A stretch of 64,000 nucleotides of DNA from Scatophagus argus (taxonomy: Eukaryota > Chordata > Actinopteri > Scatophagidae). Positions within the stretch are counted from its first letter, which is position 1; each line of letters starts with the position of its first letter. This document shows, piece after piece, positions 1 through 14,327 of this stretch. Below the pieces are notes generated by a model. That model saw only the letters and a list, made by a program, of their open reading frames with translations. It was not told the origin of the DNA and ran no database searches. Both the position numbers and the translations under genes were made by a program. The stretch lies in contig NC_058515.1 of the NCBI RefSeq assembly GCF_020382885.2, positions 11,081,223 through 11,145,222 of the forward strand, written 5' to 3'.

Positions 1-425
1 CGCAGTTTTTTTGACCTTCCCATACAAATGTCTAGAAGTGTGCAGACAGATCACCAAATGACTGATTCCTTCGGAAACAAGTGAATGTGTTTGTGCTAAC
101 ATCAACAAGGAAGCATAAATAGAATCATCACATTCGTACAGTATGTTTGCGCAGTGATAAGCAGCTTAGCTTTTTACAACTTTGACAACTTCGATGCTAT
201 CATTTCAGTGCTGTCATTTTTACAGATTTACACACTTCGTATTGTGATTATATATACAATATTTCCACCAGTGAACATCTGATGGACCACTTGCTTTTCC
301 ACATATGGACAAAAAGCTCCAACTGCAGTGTAAAAACTGAGCACGAGGACATGTTAAATGTGTCAGCAAAAAGCAAGTTGAGGAAAAAAGTTTAACTCTG
401 CCACGCCCCCTTTTTCATATCCTGC
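1..425. other. Downstream flank / probable 3' UTR of the claudin gene
   Basis: This stretch follows the claudin stop codon on the minus strand. It is AT-rich with no long reading frame and no recognisable domain. It probably holds 3' UTR. I could not fix a polyadenylation site, and the transcript end may lie outside the window. Confidence 0.4.
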
Positions 426-2845
426 TCAAACGTAAGCATTTCTTCCATAAGTACTAGCAGCCACGCTTCTGGTTGGTGCAACTCCAGAATACACGGTTCC
501 CCTGGTTTGATAGGGCAAAGGGCTGCAACACAAGACGGTTAAACAAAAGCATTAGTCACAGAGGATGGGTGCTAAATCACTTTACGTCTGAAAAATCAAC
601 AATCCTGAGAAGATTTCATAGGCCTTCATCACAGAAGACACTCTGACTTGTCATAACGGAAAACAACAGGCGTTACAAGTAACATTAATGACTTGTGTCA
701 GTGTGGCAGAATACGAGGACCTTAAAACTGAAGCAGCTAAACAGAATTTAACCGTGTTTAGTTTTCTTGTCTTCAGTGAAAATGATCCTATTCCATAATC
801 AAATTATAAGAAGGCTTTGTGTTGTGAAAATTGATATGTGTTGTTTTAATCCCATGTGTGTACAAACACCAGGGACTTTTTAAAGTCATACCAGTAGGTG
901 GCACCAAACTTCATTTTTAATATTGATCAGCTTTAACCAGTTTGAGGCCTGGTCAGGCTTTTGTCACTCCAAACACACCCGCAACCTGGTGCTTCTGTTT
1001 CATTTTCACCCCCCGTCTATGTGCACAATCAACAAGCAATCCCACAGGGTTAGTCGATCACCACCAACCAGTTACCCTTTAAAATAAAGCATTCAGTCTG
1101 TCAGAAACAAGAAGTTCACATGAAAATGTCCAATCAGAGCTACTATTATATACATCCCACATGAGAATTGACAAACGGGTTGCCGCGGGAAGGCACCAGA
1201 GATTTTCAGTGCTCTCGAAGTCCTCCACAGGAAAACATTTCACCATTCAGCAAAAATAAACAGTAAACCAAAATAGAAATACTTAAAAGAATCAATTTAA
1301 TTTCTCTTGTCTAAACTCTGTTGGTACATTTATTTGTGCATGTTGCCTATTTCTTCTTTTTCTTCAACTGTATGTTGATTTTCTCCGGAGATTTAATCAT
1401 CCTAACTTGATTCTAACTTAATCATTTTGATCATTTGTATCATTTGATATAGTAAAAGTATGCTTATTATATTTTGGCAGATGGAGAGGGACCAAACAGT
1501 CCCAACTGAACTCACAATTTTTCCTGTGTGCCAGCTTTGCAGGAGCAGGTGAGACAGGCTCCTCCGGCGATGGCGAGCACAGCGGAGCACCAGCCGATGT
1601 AAAGCCCTTCTCCGATTTCATACCTGCAACACACGGCAGAGTTTCAGTCGGCCAACACTCGTGTCAGACCTTCTTGTCAACCTTCTCCACTCCCACCACC
1701 ACTAATATCTCACCTTATCCCAGGATAGAAAGGGTCGAAGAAATCCTGCGTGATGTTGAAGGCGTACCAGGATACTGCGACCATTGTGCACAGGCCTTTG
1801 ATAGGAAAAAGGATCAATTGAGTGTTTTTTAATAACTGAGAAAGCAGATAGTTGCACATATAGGTCCAAAGTCTGGAAAATTAGGTGTAGAAATTTATTG
1901 ATGATTGATCTGATTATGTAATATTCTTTTTCAGAGCTCTGATCAGGTTCTTTTATTGTTTTATAGGGTAATGCATTATGATGGCTTTACTGTCAGAAAG
2001 AACAGAACTTTTATTAACTTTGGACTCAATCTCAATGGTTTACCCTCCCTAAAATACACTTTTTTTTTCAATTTTGTTACCTTGAAGTATGAAAAAGACC
2101 CCACCAGTGCCAGCAATCCTCCCTTTGAGAACATAATTTTCCCCTCCAGCCTTCGAACACTTTAATCCTATCAGGGCCGCCACCAGTCCAAAGGTGCCCA
2201 ACGCTATCGATGTGATCATCAAGGCACGAGACGCTTGGATGTAACCTGAGTGCAGTATTGAAAAAGACAAAAACAGCTGATGAATTCACTTTACTTTACT
2301 TTCACTTTTTACTTGTCATCTACCTTTAAAGGAGTCATGGGATTATGGCCTGTTTGCAAGATTTGATGTTGGCCTATAAACATGTATTGTTATGAACATT
2401 TGAAGTTCAACAGAGCAAAAGTTCAGTCTAAGGACCCATAAATCTGGAAACTGTCCATTCACAGACACTTTTGATGGCATCATCATTTTTTTCATGACAA
2501 AGCAATAGTGCTTCATGCAAGATAACTACTTTTTTACAATTTGAAATGACTTATTAAAAACTTGAACTGTGTTGTTAAAATGATTTGTCACAGTTAGATG
2601 ACAGAGTTTTTCCTTTTGGTCAACATACCACTCAAAGCCAGCAGTGACGGGAACTCCCTGCAGTTATGAACCCCAGTTGAGTCTGTCGCACACGACATCC
2701 ACAAGTTTTCATAGATGGTGGAGGTCGTGATGACACTCCCGTCGACGGTGGACGTCCTCCAGTAACGGTTCGGCAGGCACACCCCCACCATCACCCAACC
2801 CAGGAACCCCAGCACCAAAGCCACTACTTCCACAATTGGATCCAT
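426..2845 (-). CDS. cldn15: Claudin-15-like tight-junction protein
   Basis: Five coding exons on the minus strand: 2845-2629, 2245-2081, 1795-1714, 1623-1516 and 522-426 (669 bp, 222 aa). All junctions are GT-AG and phases close. The product is a four-pass tight-junction protein that seals or forms ion-selective pores between epithelial cells. TM1 begins at about residue 7. The first extracellular loop carries the claudin signature ENLWMSC...C (W-LW-C-C). Exon 2 encodes TM2 ([20 protein letters not shown]) and the start of TM3, exon 3 the second loop ([13 protein letters not shown]) and exon 4 TM4. The tail ends RNAYV, a PDZ-binding type terminus for ZO proteins. It most resembles the claudin-15/15-like group, and the adjacent fis1 matches the human CLDN15-FIS1 pairing. 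Which fish paralogue (15a, 15la and so on) cannot be told here. Confidence 0.9.
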
Positions 2846-4480
2846 GACCCCTCCTTGGCCCAGCAGTCGACCAAAAGAATATCCAGATCTTTTTGTTTCA
2901 AATCAATGAATCTTAATGAAGAAAATCAGAGCATCTGATTTTGCCTAAAAGCAAGTTGGTGAGTTGGTGAGTTTCTGAGTGTGGTGTGTGTCTGGTCTGC
3001 CACTGTGAGATGTGTTCAGCTCAACAGAAAGGTATAATGATTTATATGACTCGCTTTCTCTCCTCCCCCTTTGGCTCACCTCACAGACACTCTATGTTCT
3101 TTTTTTTTTTTTCATTTTACACCCCTGAAACTGAACAGGTGTTTATCGGCTCACTTTCAGGGTCCAATGGTCATCTGTCTCACTTAATGACGCCGCACTG
3201 TGTATGTTTAGCAGACATATTCAATCACGTTTTTCCCTTCAAAATGCATCGGACTGCAAATAACCGATCACATTTGCTCTGCTTTGTGAACCGATTTTGA
3301 CAAATCATTAAATTTGACGGTCAATTAAGCATAATTAGCTATTTATTAAAGGTTTGTAATTGTTTATTTGCAATGATATTTGTATCTTCATACCCCAAGT
3401 TTCATACTTAAGTGGCTTTATATTCACAAAGTACTTTATTAATAAAGCCAAATTACCCCTTGTTAGATTTATTGTTTGTATTTGAAAAACTCAAGGCCAT
3501 CAGACATGAACTCACTATCACTAAGCATCACGCCCAGTTGTTTCTGCCATCTTGGAAAAGTACCAATATGTAACTGGTCTAATTTGAGGGCTGAAGTCAC
3601 AGCGAGGAGCACAAGCACAAAGGACCAGAGTTAGTCAGTTCATCCTGTAGTCTCTGTGTTTGTGTGTCCTCATTAATAATCCTCCTGATAGCTGCTGGGT
3701 CAGCGTTACCAAATCCGGGGCACACAGTTCACACACTGATAATATTAAGATAAATCTTAACCTGGATTTCAGACAAATACCTCCAGAGGTGAGATTTGTG
3801 GAAGAGTGAAGAATGAGTTTCCAGAAACAGACACAATCCACCTGCAATAAACCTGATCTAAACATCGGTTTTCTGGAACAAGGACGTGTTTGCTAAGGCA
3901 GTTTAGTCAACAGTGACACAGAAATGGGTGTAAAAATTAATCAAAATCTATTTACAGCACTTTGAATGAGATGACAGCAATTATTGGAGACAATAAAGAT
4001 AAGTCGTGGAGATTTTAAAGAAACTCACACATTGATTTATAAACTGCAAACAGTTTACTTACTCTTACTTAATACTCACTCACTTACCACACTACAGCAC
4101 ATGAACTATTAGCCCTCAGTACAGAGAGAGAGTGGAAATAAACTTCTTCTGGTAAAACAACCTGTTGATAAGTTATTAAGAGGCTGCTGTTGTTAGTGAT
4201 TAAATAAACTGATTAGCTCAGGAATCACATCTTTTCATGATAACAGTGAAGGCTAATAACATGTGGCGCCCCCATGAGGTTGATATTTGTGGTTTTTAGT
4301 GTCTCAGCAATAAAATTTGTTACACACATGCACACTCACGTGAGGATGAATTTTAATAACTTTGCTGATCTCTTGACTTTTCATATCATGCCATCATCAG
4401 GCCCAAATCTAAACTTGCCCAGTGGTTTGGTTTGTGAACAAATAGCTGCCAAGTCAATGACATTCATCTCAGCTTTATAA
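2846..4480. other. Intergenic, upstream of the claudin gene
   Basis: No supportable gene. It should hold the claudin promoter and 5' UTR, but no clear TATA box or upstream exon could be fixed. A T-run lies near 3101-3113. The short open frames here show no domains, codon structure or splice context. Confidence 0.5.
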
Positions 4481-4489
4481 AAGTGACAT

Positions 4490-4722
4490 ATTTTGTCATT
4501 GGAGGGAACTCACTCCAACGAAATTTGTTCTCTGCATTTAACCCACCCAAGTGACGTGCACACACACACAGCAAACCCGGGGCAGTGGGCGACCGCGTGC
4601 AGCGCCCGGCGAGCAGTGGGGGTTAGGTACCTTGCTCAAGGGTACCTCAGCCATGGACACCGGGACGGGGAATCGAACCAGCGATCCACCGGTTACGGGT
4701 CCGACACCCTAACCGCTGATTG
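4490..4722 (-). mobile_element. tRNA-derived SINE copy, minus orientation
   Basis: Read on the minus strand, the right end looks like a tRNA-type head. An A-box-like stretch (AGCGGTTAGGG) lies at about 4707-4717 and a B box GGTTCGATTCC at 4669-4679, with spacing typical of an internal RNA polymerase III promoter. The rest (plus-strand words TTTGTTCTCTGCATTTAACCC, CGCCCGGCGAGCAGTGGGGG without their first bases, and TTGCTCAAGGGTACCTCAG) is a core I recognise as very common and dispersed in teleost genomes. A short (CA)n sits inside at about 4558-4569. The head and B box are visible; the exact family name is not assigned. Confidence 0.75.
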
Positions 4723-4725
4723 AGT

Positions 4726-7440
4726 TTAGCGCTAATTTGCAAAGATGGTGAACATGATAAACATTATAACATCAGCATGAGAGCACCTGAACACTGAGAT
4801 AAAAAGTGCCTTAAATTTACTTCATATTGGGAAAATGCACTTAAAAACAGAGTTCACAACAGGGAGAAATTCAAACTGCAGGTAAATCAACTCATTGGCC
4901 TGCCTCATCTCACTTCATCTCTACCTGAGCTCCTCTGGAAACTGGATCCTGCCCAGCCATAAATGTCACATTTTATGGCTGGGCTGTTTGCAGAGCAAGT
5001 TTTTACAGCTCGGCCAATCATCGGTCACTGCTGTGTTTGTGTTACTACATGCAAATGCCATAGGGGCTTTGTCTCAGAAAACAAAGTTTATATGAATTTT
5101 TTAAAAAAAAGTGACAAGCCTCCCAGGAAAGAAGCATGTACTTTCTAGGAATGACTCATTAAAGAGAGGTGCGATGAACATGTGATGTGGACAGACAAGA
5201 CAGAAGACTGCACAGATAAGATAAATACAGTTTAAAAAGAGGTCTGTGTGTGCTGCTTCACTGAAAGAAATAAAATAGCCAGTGGTATTAGCAGTTTAAA
5301 CAAAAACACTTTCATGGCCATTTTTAAGGGGTCAGTCAACCTCTTGGCTCAAGATATTTTAATGAAAATGGGCTCTGTACGCAACCACAAGTCTCCCACT
5401 TTATACGAGTCCCATTCGGTTTTTTTAACATGCAGTATAAATGTCTTCCTTTCATATGTATTTGAATATTTCTGCATACTGGAGTCTATGAACAGTCTTG
5501 GAATTGCACAAAGTGAGCATGTCTGTAAAGCTGAGACTCTTGCGTGATGATGTTGGTCCCCACAGTAACCGCTTCATCATGGTGAGACCGTTGTTTGGAA
5601 ACATGACCTTGACTACACGTTTACCACGTTAACCATGTTGGATTAGTGTGTTAAGATGCTAACATTTGCTAATTAGCACTAAATACAAAGTGCAGCCGAT
5701 AGGAATGTTAGCAGTTTTGCAGGTGTTTAGTGAAGGGATCACCAAAGTTATTATGATTCCTCGTGGGAGGAGGAACAAAAGTATGAGACATAAATTCTAT
5801 GCAATCCATCCAGCAGTTGTTGAGGCAAAAGGCAACTTCTTGGTGGCACTATCAAACCCTACAAAATGTCACTTTTCCACTTCTGCAGTTGGCTCTTTTT
5901 GTCTACAGCTGTCATATGGCAAGAAGACAACCAAATTATTAAATGTGATCAATAGGATTTGAATCCAGAAATATGATTACAGTTACAGTTTTTGCTACCT
6001 ATGCCTTTAGGCCTGTACTCTGCCAATAAAATCTGAGAGTATCATCAGGACAGTAAAAAGATAAAAGGGAAGTTAAAATTACACAATAACTGCACATAAC
6101 ATTGTGACAAAAATCAAATTTTATTGTCTGTCTCTGTGCCTGCAGTAACATAAAGTGACAATAAACTGCTGTTCAACTGGATTATACAGTAACTTCAGAT
6201 TGCTGTGTGATGACATGTATACAGGGTGTGACTTGCACTACATGCACTACACCATGTTCTCAGAAAGATTCACTTTCTTCATGGCTTTACTCATTCATAT
6301 CCCTCAGCTATGTGTTTAATCCAGTGCGGAATCAATGAACACTGGCCTTTGTAACTGAAACTTACTGAAGCTGATCTGAATTACTCTGGCTGTGACTAAT
6401 CATTGATGTTTGAGTGTGCAAGTTTTTTATGCATGAGATGAGTCTGAAGAGTCCAACTTTGATTAGTTATTAAGCTCATATTGTTTGGATACGAGATCAT
6501 TTTACCCACCCTGATGCCTGGTTTCTTTTCGTTTACCCACTCAATCATGTCTTTCACACCAAAGAAGATTATTGTTTTCACTGATCTGCCCCTGTAGAGT
6601 TTCGGTCCTGTCAGGTGAGTTAATGAATAACATCCCACGAGACTGATAACGCCGCAAGCCTTCCTGTCGTAAAACAGTGACTTGAATCGCCCACGGGGAC
6701 ATCAAGACGTGTGGACGATCAGTGCAAGTGAACTAGGCCACACATGATTTTGTGCAAACATGTACAGCCCAATGTTAGTGCCAAAAACTAACAACACATG
6801 GACTTGTACACAATGTTCATCAAACATCAATGAGCATTGTATACTGTATGTGTCATAATCTGATTAGTCAATACAGTGATAAGAACTGAGTTATAGACTA
6901 GACTTTGCTTCTAGTATTTGCTTCTAGCTTCTCTCTAAGTGTTTATATGAAAATGACTTTGATAAACGGTTGCCAGCTAATGTAAGTGAAGAATCAGCCT
7001 CTTGCCCCTTCATGACACTTAAAGACATAACACAAACTCTTAATGTTTAGATAACAGTCTTAATCCTCATGGGGAAATTAAAGATGGGTTGTTTGCATCA
7101 GAGTGTGGAGACCCACAACAACACATTTGTGATAAAGTCAACATCTGCACAGTCCTGAAATCAAAATCTCACCTGCCTTTTCTGAGCTCCAGAACTTTAG
7201 AAACGGTCCAAAGGTATAGAAAAATCAATACTTCTGACAACTTTATAATCAAAAGTCTGATTAAATTACACAAAGCTATCTTCCGCAATAACCATTTTAT
7301 TTCATAGGACAAAAGCTTTATTTGTTGACCAAGACAATAAAGCTGCTGAAATTGTTGTACGTCCTCTCCTCTCAAAGATCCACCTGTGTGTACAATACCT
7401 GACAGCAATTTCCTGAGAACGGAACGAAAACCTCTCAATC
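4726..7440. other. Intergenic between the SINE and the 3' region of fis1
   Basis: No gene recognised. Open frames of 60-100 codons occur on both strands but none shows a domain, splice continuation or coding-like composition. Minus-strand AATAAA candidates (plus-strand TTTATT) near 7318 and 7450 could be poly(A) signals for fis1. Confidence 0.45.
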
Positions 7441-8070
7441 CAAAATCATTTTATTTAACGACATGGAAAACACAACCCATTAAATGTAGTACAGGTTAAG
7501 TAGTTCATTTTACATGATAAGGTATTAATTTTTATTTCCAAGTTGTATTCAGAATAAATGAAAAGAAACATCACGTCCAAAATAACTGCAATAACTTGGC
7601 AGAGTCGGCGTCACCTCATCAGCAAACAAACCACTCAGCCGCTTTTGGCGTTACAAGCTACACCAATAACACTTTCCTCCACAATGGATTTACAGAACCT
7701 CAACTGAGCTTTCATAAACATATTTTTTATAGAAAGTAAATGTCAACTTAAGAAGTTTAGGCTGCAGTGCATACATAAAATTTAGATGCACCTCAACAAT
7801 TTTAATTTATTTACAGAAATAATAAGAAAGTGCGATACTTTGAGTGTGAATAGACAAGTAATGTCACGGTGAATCTCAACCCTGTTAATACATGACAACA
7901 GGTTATTCACTGGCATTATTCAAACCCTTTAATGTGCTGCAGTTCCTCAGCAACTTCAAATCAAAATGTTACATCCTTCAGGCTTTTTCCACAAACTTTT
8001 AACTTTTTATTCAGGGGAAGGATTAGTGCGTCAGTCCAGCAAAATGAGGACATGTGGTCCAGTGTCCAGG

Positions 8071-9932
8071 TTAGGATTTAGCAGCTCCCTTTGACACAGC
8101 CAAGCCGATAAGGCCAGCCAAACCAGCCACTCCAAGGCCGATTCCCCCGACAATGGCCATGCCAACCAAGCCATCTGGACAACAACAGGTGAGAGTCAGC
8201 ATTCTGGATTTATTCAGTCTAACAACAGGTTTGAGTAAATGACAAAGTCTGTTACGAGAGTTTGGTTCTTACCTTTCTTCAAAGCCTTGTCAATGAGTTT
8301 CTCCAGCTCCAGAGCCTGCTTGTTCCCCGGTTCGTTCCTTAGAAGAGTTCGGACGTACTTCAGGGCTCTCTCATATTCCTAGAGGAAAGGGGAAGTGCTC
8401 TCAGATGTGTGCAAATGTAAGGGTGGCATTAAAAATCGGGAAAATGCTACAATTTTAATGTAAGTGAATTGCACTCAGCTAGAAAAGTCTACAGACTCAA
8501 CAATGACACTCACTTTGAGCCTGTAGTTGGCCACTCCAAGGTAGAACAAGAAGTCCCGAGAGTCGTCTTTGGAAGCTTTCTGAACGAGCTCTACAAGAAA
8601 AAACGAAATTATTTAAATTGTTCACTTGTAAAAAAAAAAACAAGCTAATATGTCATCATTTTGCAGTAGGGCTAAACAATCAATCAAAGTATTATTGACA
8701 CTGCAATATGATCAAGTGACACAATTGTCTGATTAAGTGAAAGCACAGCCAAATCACATCATCACTATTTTCTTTCTTTCTTTTTTTTCCCAAAAATCAG
8801 GTTTATATTGTGGAGAGCATGACACTATCTGAGTAGTATTAACAGTGATATTAGATATTAGATATTAGATTAGATATCTGGACCCTGAAATACCAGTAGG
8901 CAAAAAACAGCATCTCAGTATCAACAGGTAACCAGGTGGAGCTGAAACAACTTCCCAATTTTGTGATTGGCTGATCAGCAGAAACAATTCTGAAAACTGA
9001 TTAACTATCTGGTTCACTTCTTTAAGTGAGAATGTCAAATACTTGCTGAACTTCATTAATTCCCTCGTGAAAGTGAACTGAATAACTTGAGGTTCTGACT
9101 GTTGGTCGGACAAAACAAGACACTTGAAATTGTCACCTTTGGCTCCGGGGAGACATGGTTTTCACACTTTATATTACAGTGAATGAACTGATTTACTTTT
9201 CTGTGTTTAAAATATTAAAAATATTTTTTTCTTGATGAACTCACCTTCTAAGAGCACAATTCCCTTCTTGATATCCACTGTGTATTTACTCCTGATCAGA
9301 CACCAAGCATATTCAAACTTTGTTTCTTTGGAGACAGCTCCCTTCGCCAGCTCGCTGTTGTATTTCTTCTCAAATTTCTGTCAAAACAAGACAGAAGCCG
9401 TCCGACTGTACGTATCTTACTTAAATTTGTGTGACATTAAATTAAACCACCTGTACAGGAGGGGAGTGGGACAGACACACCGTGTTGTGCGGACATTACG
9501 CTTCGCCTTTTGAGTCTCTTTTGGCACATGTAGCAATTACGATGTAATGTTTTTTTGAGTTAACAGGAGCCAAAGTAACTTAAAAGTCCACCTCCTGCTA
9601 TAGCATTAACATACACACAAGTACATATAATTCCCAAATCGATAATACCACGACTTACGTAATTCCGTTATCGGAAATTGCGATGACGAGACCAGTTTTT
9701 GATCCCAAACATCATTAGCATTTTGCTAGCTACGTGACGCGACAAAGATTACTCCGACAGGCCGTTATTTACCCAAGTTTCAGCGCTTACCGGGTAAACA
9801 CACGCTGTAAGGACATCAGTGAGTCTCGATCTTTTGTCACCGTGTATGTTTTAGCAACGACAGAGGTTTAATAATTTGAAAACTTACTAGAAGGTCTTCG
9901 GGAGCCACCACATCACTCACAACAGCCTCCAT
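8071..9932 (-). CDS. fis1: Mitochondrial fission 1 protein FIS1
   Basis: Five exons on the minus strand: 9932-9888, 9377-9245, 8590-8514, 8378-8273 and 8174-8071 (465 bp, 154 aa; human FIS1 is 152). FIS1 is a tail-anchored outer-mitochondrial and peroxisomal membrane protein. It recruits fission and mitophagy factors (DRP1 adaptors, TBC1D15) through a cytosolic TPR-like helical bundle. Visible parts are the N-terminal arm MEAVVSDVVAPEDLL, the helix with KFEYAWCLIRSKY, the TPR-type repeat DFLFYLGVANYRLKEYERAL, and a glycine-rich tail anchor (GMAIVGGIGLGVAGLAGLIG) from about residue 125, then a short basic tail SKGAAKS. The start is the only ATG in frame after a GC-richer promoter. It sits beside a claudin-15 gene, as in human. 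Confidence 0.95.
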
Positions 9933-10172
9933 GTTTCCGGAAACTGATTTCGGACCCGCCCACATAATCACGTGACATAGACGTTTGAGACGTCATCTTT
10001 AGAGCTCTCTAGTAAAGTCTTTGCTTATAATAATAACAACAATAACAATAAGACGTTTTTAGGGTAAAATGTGCTTTATTGTTTACCTTTTTAGCAGTGT
10101 TGCCAGATACATTGTAGCTAAACAGTACTAAAGCAGTAAGCGGTGATGTCTAAAGATGCTGCTGAGGCTTCA
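9933..10172. promoter_or_regulatory. fis1 promoter region and cda 3' UTR
   Basis: Gap of 240 bp between the fis1 start and the cda stop, both genes on the minus strand. The part next to fis1 holds TCACGTGAC (an E-box/USF-like CACGTG palindrome) at about 9968-9976, a plausible promoter element. The left of the gap holds the cda 3' UTR and poly(A) signal. Confidence 0.45.
10075..10080 (-). terminator. Candidate poly(A) signal of cda
   Basis: The plus-strand TTTATT reads AATAAA on the minus strand, about 95 bp past the cda stop codon, a normal distance for a short 3' UTR. Confidence 0.5.
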
Positions 10173-12021
<1,849 letters not shown>

Positions 12022-12435
12022 TGTAGGAGAAGCCTGTTCGCTCTTTTCTGGCGGGCAGTTGTGAACTATGTCGCCCTTTACAGCTTGGATTAAAACAATT
12101 GTTAATTGAGCCTAGCGGGTCTGCCGACAGCAGCAGAGGCGGCGGGGGTTCATGACAGCTGCACGCGCACTATTTACCTTAATGTTATTGGCTGGCCGAA
12201 TTGAGCGTCATCGACCGCTGTGGGACGGGATTGTCACGACCAGATGGGACCTAACTTTTTGCCACATGTCTCTCGCGAGAAAAAGGGGACGTGGACCTAA
12301 CGGTAACGAACAAGAAAAAGGACTTCAACCAGAACACCTCGTCTAAACCTCATTGGTGGGCTGCTGAATGACGTCATATGTTGTTAATCCAACCATGGCA
12401 ACAAAACTAAGTTCTGTTCACGATGTTGTCACATT
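12022..12435. promoter_or_regulatory. cda upstream region
   Basis: This is the probable cda promoter and 5' UTR, relatively GC/CpG-rich at about 12100-12300 (GCGGCGGGGG, TCTCGCGAGA). TCTCGCGAGA at about 12270-12279 is a palindrome known as a CpG-promoter element bound by ZBTB33-type factors. A 64-codon plus-strand frame starting at 12152 shows no domain and is not called. Confidence 0.45.
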
Positions 12436-12447
12436 TTACACGGAAAC

Positions 12448-12453
12448 TTTATT
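12448..12453 (-). terminator. Candidate poly(A) signal of the tmem272-like gene
   Basis: The plus-strand TTTATT reads AATAAA on the minus strand, 286 bp past the stop of the tmem272-like gene. An A/T-rich stretch and a (CA)-rich tract (12605-12637) lie in this putative 3' UTR. Confidence 0.4.
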
Positions 12454-12738
12454 TAAAATAAAAAAAAAGAAGAAAAATTCCAGTAAAAACATATACCACA
12501 TAATCATAAATAAACATAAAGTTTTACTGCAACAATTAGTGCCTAATGATTGAGTCAAGCAATTGGCAAATTAACTGATAGTGTAAAAGATGGTTAGTTA
12601 AACACACACACACATGCACGCACGCACACACACGCACAAATCTGAATCTGACTCATGAGAAGCTGTAGAAGCTGAAGATGTATAGAAATGATGATAAAAT
12701 CACTGCTAGTCAGTGTCGACCTGTGATGCACTCATGCC

Positions 12739-14327
12739 TCAAACATTCCTGTAAAAGTCTCTGTTTGCCTGTGCAGGACTCAACAGCACACAACACAGCA
12801 GCCCTTTGCAGAGTTTGGCCAGGCAGACGCAAATCGCAAAAGTCTCCCACACTGCATTCCAGAAAGCAAACGTGTACAGGGTCTTATCACAGTAAAGCCC
12901 ATCAGCTGCTGTGGGATCATAGTTGGGCTGATAGACTGAGAAGACCCACACATCACCTGTGGAGAAAAAAAAGAAAACATTTAGTCTTAATCTATCATGG
13001 GAAAAAAATTTAATTTAGTTCTTCCAGATATGGCATCTGCACCCTTACCTGCCAGGATCCATATGTGGATAAATACACATATTAAACACATCAGACAGGC
13101 TCTGAAACCTTTGGGGTGTTGCTGTGACCGAGTGCCATTGCTTTCACAGGGGAAAGACACAAACGGCACCATTAGCAGGGTCAGCAAAGCCAGACCTAAC
13201 AGGTAGTTGGGGATATTTGGCTGTTGAGGGCAGTCGTTGAAATAAACGACACCTGTGGACACATGGTGGCGAGAGCATTGTGCGGTTACAGAACAGCCGA
13301 GTGTCTTTGAAAGACAATAAAACGTCATAATATGGAAGAAAGAGCGTACTGACCAAAGGTGACTCGCGCCAGGATGAGAGCAGTCTGTACTAATGTGGCC
13401 GAAACTAGAAGGGTAAGATTTATTTAGATTATTTAGAAAAAAAAAAGATCCACTGACATATTTGTGGTTTTACAAAACAAATCTAACTCTAAAAATATTG
13501 TTTCAAAGGTCGAGAACTGTTCGTAGAATATCATAGAAGAAGCTAAAAATAAACTGCTGCATTGCAACATATTTTGAATATTTTCTTGGCCTCAGTCCAA
13601 TTCGCCAACAGCTACAGCCACCAAAATGACTTAGAAGGCAGGGCTTGTCCTATTAGATTAAGTAAGTGTTTTTAAGGTGGCGTCTGAGTCTTCATTATAC
13701 TCACCTGTTATTTTGGGGGGTCCGGGTGGTGGAGAGTCCAACTGAAATCTCCATAGGGCACCCACAGTTATTGTCACTGGGCGGCCTGTAGGTGGGGCTA
13801 AAGAGCAAACAGATAAAGTCTATTACTCAGTCATTAGGCTGAACACAATCCTCGCAAGAAGAGCAAGGTGTAAGATAAAAGTAAAGATAGTGAATTAACG
13901 TGGGAGGAGAGAATGTCTTGATTACACTGGAGAGGACATAAATACCATTGCTGTTGTAAATGCAACATTAACATCACCTTCATTCATCATTATTTTCTGA
14001 ATGTTTTCAATCCAAAAGTGAAACTGAGATGGACACCATGTGGAATGCGATCAGAAAGACTTTCCACAACTCTGCACGGCTAAAGACCCTTTCAGATTCA
14101 GATACACGCACGGTGCACATATTACAATATTTGTGTACGAATTAAACCAAATTAAACCAAATTACCGAACAAAATCACTGACTTTGACTTCACTCCTTGA
14201 GACATCAGTGTGCTCATTCTGTAACAGTAGGCTTTGCTCACATTCACCACAGATCACCTAAAACATGCGACACAGGAGTATTCAAAACATTTTTACATAA
14301 TTATACGAGAACACACTTGCCTGCCAT
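12739..14327 (-). CDS. tmem272: Transmembrane protein 272-like
   Basis: Five coding exons on the minus strand: 14327-14321, 13797-13705, 13404-13354, 13252-13049 and 12956-12739 (573 bp, 190 aa), all phase 1. The family is uncharacterised and predicted to be four-pass. TM1 lies around TLVQTALILARVTFG, followed by the hallmark YFNDCPQQPNIPNYLLG and TM2. A cysteine-containing loop and TM3 (LMCLICVFIHIWILAG) come next, then the hallmark VWVFSVYQPNYDP with a YCDKTLYTFAFW segment and TM4. A proline-rich N-terminus (DSPPPGPPKIT) precedes TM1. The two hallmark blocks match fish TMEM272-like proteins that I recall. The tiny first exon (MA plus one base, GC donor) is inferred from phase and start context and could be wrong. 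The other four exons are solid. Confidence 0.82.

Noticed and set aside
12152-12346. 64-codon plus-strand frame in the CpG-rich patch, possible gene divergent to cda
   Set aside because: Short, no homology; CpG-rich promoters often hold chance frames.
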